NCBI RefSeq assembly: GCF_018260405.1 | Contig: NZ_JAGLBG010000020.1 | Coordinates: 1 to 32,760 of the forward strand | Length of the DNA: 32,760 nt | Reading direction: 5' to 3' | Origin: Deinococcus sp. | GTDB taxonomy: Bacteria; Deinococcota; Deinococci; Deinococcales; Deinococcaceae | Shown here: piece by piece, positions 31,666-32,760 of the stretch | How positions within the stretch are numbered: position 1 is the first letter of the stretch | Layout: every line of letters begins with the position of its first letter | Program-made: the position numbers and the translations under genes | Notes under the pieces: model-generated | Database searches by the model: none | What the model saw: the letters and a program-made list of their open reading frames with translations, nothing else | What the model was told of the DNA's origin: nothing

Positions 31666-32490
31666 CTAAGGCCGCCACCCCAGCCGCGCAGAAATCTGGT
31701 CCGAGGCCAGCCGCACCCGCGCTAGCGTCTCCGGAATATTCTTTCTGGGAAAGCGGGAAGTCGGCGCGGAAATGCTCAGGGAGGCCACCACCCCGCCGCT
31801 GCTATCCCGGACTGGCGTAGCGAGGCAGCGCACGCCCAGCTCGCGTTCTTCGTTGTCCAGCGCGTAGCCCTGGTCACGCACCGTTTGCAGTTCGCGGCTC
31901 AGGGCCATGAGGCCCGTCAGCGAAGCGGGGGTATAGGCCGGGTAGGGGCCTTCGCCGATCAGCTGCCGCACCTCGTCGGCGGGCAGCCACGCTAGCATGA
32001 CCTTGCCCACGCCCGAGCAGTGCAGCGGGGCCACTGCGCCGATCTGCGTGAACATCCGCATCATCTGCCGCGCCTCGACCTGATAGACATACACCGCCTC
32101 GCTGCCGCGCCGCACCGCCAGATTGGCCGTCTCGTTAAGGTCTTGCACCAGCGCCTGCATCTCGCCCTGGGCCGCACTGAGTAGCGAGTTGCGCCCGCTG
32201 AAGGCCGCCCCGACCTGATAGGCCCGCAGACCCACGCTGAACAGCCCCGAACGCTCCTCCCACTCTACGTAGCCCTGTTGGCGCAGTGTTTCGAGCAGCC
32301 GGTAGGCGGTACTGGCCGACAGCCCGGCTTTCTTGGCGATCTGGGTCAAGGTGCCCTCACGCAGTTCGGCCAGCGCCGAGAGCACTGTCAGGCCGCGTTC
32401 CAGCGTGCGGACACTGCTGGTGTCGCCGCTGCGGGTCCGGCCCGACTTAAGCCGGGGCAGGCCGGATTCGGGCGGTTCGGTCAGGGTCAT
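31666..32490 (-). CDS. IclR-family transcriptional regulator
   Basis: A 274-residue regulator. A ~25-residue polar N-terminal tail precedes a winged helix-turn-helix (about 26-90: RTLERGLTVLSALAELREGT, LTQIAKKAGLSASTAYRLLE), and the C-terminal ~180 residues are the IclR effector domain (LHCSGVGKVMLAWL, ERELGVRCLATPVRD). IclR and AllR proteins commonly sense glyoxylate, allantoin products or related acids, and this one is flanked by malate synthase and allantoin genes, so control of these is likely (inference). It starts 14 bases after the end of the upstream malate synthase gene on the same strand, so it may be co-transcribed with it. No good ribosome site is visible ahead of ATG 32490. Confidence 0.92.
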   Translation of the reverse strand: MTLTEPPESGLPRLKSGRTRSGDTSSVRTLERGLTVLSALAELREGTLTQIAKKAGLSASTAYRLLETLRQQGYVEWEERSGLFSVGLRAYQVGAAFSGRNSLLSAAQGEMQALVQDLNETANLAVRRGSEAVYVYQVEARQMMRMFTQIGAVAPLHCSGVGKVMLAWLPADEVRQLIGEGPYPAYTPASLTGLMALSRELQTVRDQGYALDNEERELGVRCLATPVRDSSGGVVASLSISAPTSRFPRKNIPETLARVRLASDQISARLGWRP

Positions 32491-32504
32491 GGGCTGGTCA
32501 CGAC

Positions 32505-32760
32505 TCAGGCGAGTTGCTGATAGCCGGGCAGCGTTAGAAATTCCATCAGGGGTTGCTCAGTGGCCGTGCGCTTAAAGAGGGCGGCGGCGGCGGCAAATTC
32601 TGCGCCCAGCTTGGCAGTTTCGTCGGCGTACAGCTCGTCGAACAGCCCCTGGTCCAGCACGCGCCCGTCTCCCAGTTTGACGCCGCTGTGCAGCCACTGC
32701 CACAGCTGAGCGCGGGATATCTCTGCGGTGGCGGCGTCTTCCATCAGGTTGTGAATCGGC
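32505..32760 (-). CDS. aceB: Malate synthase, C-terminal end (5' end outside window)
   Basis: The minus-strand frame is open to the window edge; ~84 C-terminal residues are seen. They begin PIHNLMEDAATAEISRAQLW, the catalytic-base region of malate synthase A, and end in EFLTLPGYQQL, a normal C-terminus for the family. This copy matches the standard sequence much better than the paralogue at 30013-31452, so it is probably the main glyoxylate-cycle enzyme. It lies 14 bases before the IclR gene. Confidence 0.93.
   Translation of the reverse strand, partial: PIHNLMEDAATAEISRAQLWQWLHSGVKLGDGRVLDQGLFDELYADETAKLGAEFAAAAALFKRTATEQPLMEFLTLPGYQQLA

Overview
The window is GC-rich bacterial chromosome or megaplasmid. 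It is most likely from a Deinococcus or close relative. This is inferred from codon style, strong purine-rich ribosome sites, a long fused katE-type catalase next to a Tat-exported ferritin-like protein, and degraded genes in the intergenic spaces. No rRNA, tRNA, CRISPR array or intact insertion sequence was seen.

Layout. (a) 1-930: the 3' end of an RND efflux pump gene, converging on an SDR oxidoreductase gene across a perfect 22-bp-arm terminator. (b) 1970-12122, plus strand: a chemosensory cluster of the type IV pilus (Pil-Chp) style: single-domain receiver, CheW, two paralogous transmembrane chemoreceptors, a CheA-receiver hybrid kinase with two HPt domains, a degenerate receiver-PATAN (DUF4388) protein, and a receiver-Roadblock/LC7 protein. 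No CheR or CheB is present here. (c) 12274-19520, minus strand: a small repeat-containing (LRV-like) protein, then an operon read right to left: two peptide-type ABC permeases, a solute-binding protein, a NamZ-like exo-N-acetylmuramidase and a GHL10 lipoprotein. This suggests cell-wall fragment uptake and turnover. (d) 19521-24077: a decayed stretch. It holds an alpha/beta hydrolase gene with a nonsense codon, a divergent TetR-family regulator with two matching operators between them, an enoyl-CoA hydratase remnant, a gamma-carbonic anhydrase-like (PaaY-like) gene, and a scrap of an M23 peptidase. (e) 24078-27170, plus strand: large-subunit catalase and Tat-exported ferritin-like protein. (f) 27432-32760, minus strand: malate synthase 3' end, IclR regulator, a second divergent malate synthase, allantoate amidohydrolase and allantoinase, the last three overlapping by 4 bp each.

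How they work together. Region b looks like one signalling circuit whose two unusual outputs (PATAN and Roadblock/LC7) point to control of pilus motors or polarity GTPases, not flagella. Region f links purine-derived allantoin to central metabolism: allantoin to allantoate to (outside the window) glyoxylate, then glyoxylate plus acetyl-CoA to malate, probably under the IclR regulator. Region e pairs peroxide removal with a probable iron or manganese four-helix protein. Functional statements rest on motifs read by eye; no database search was possible.
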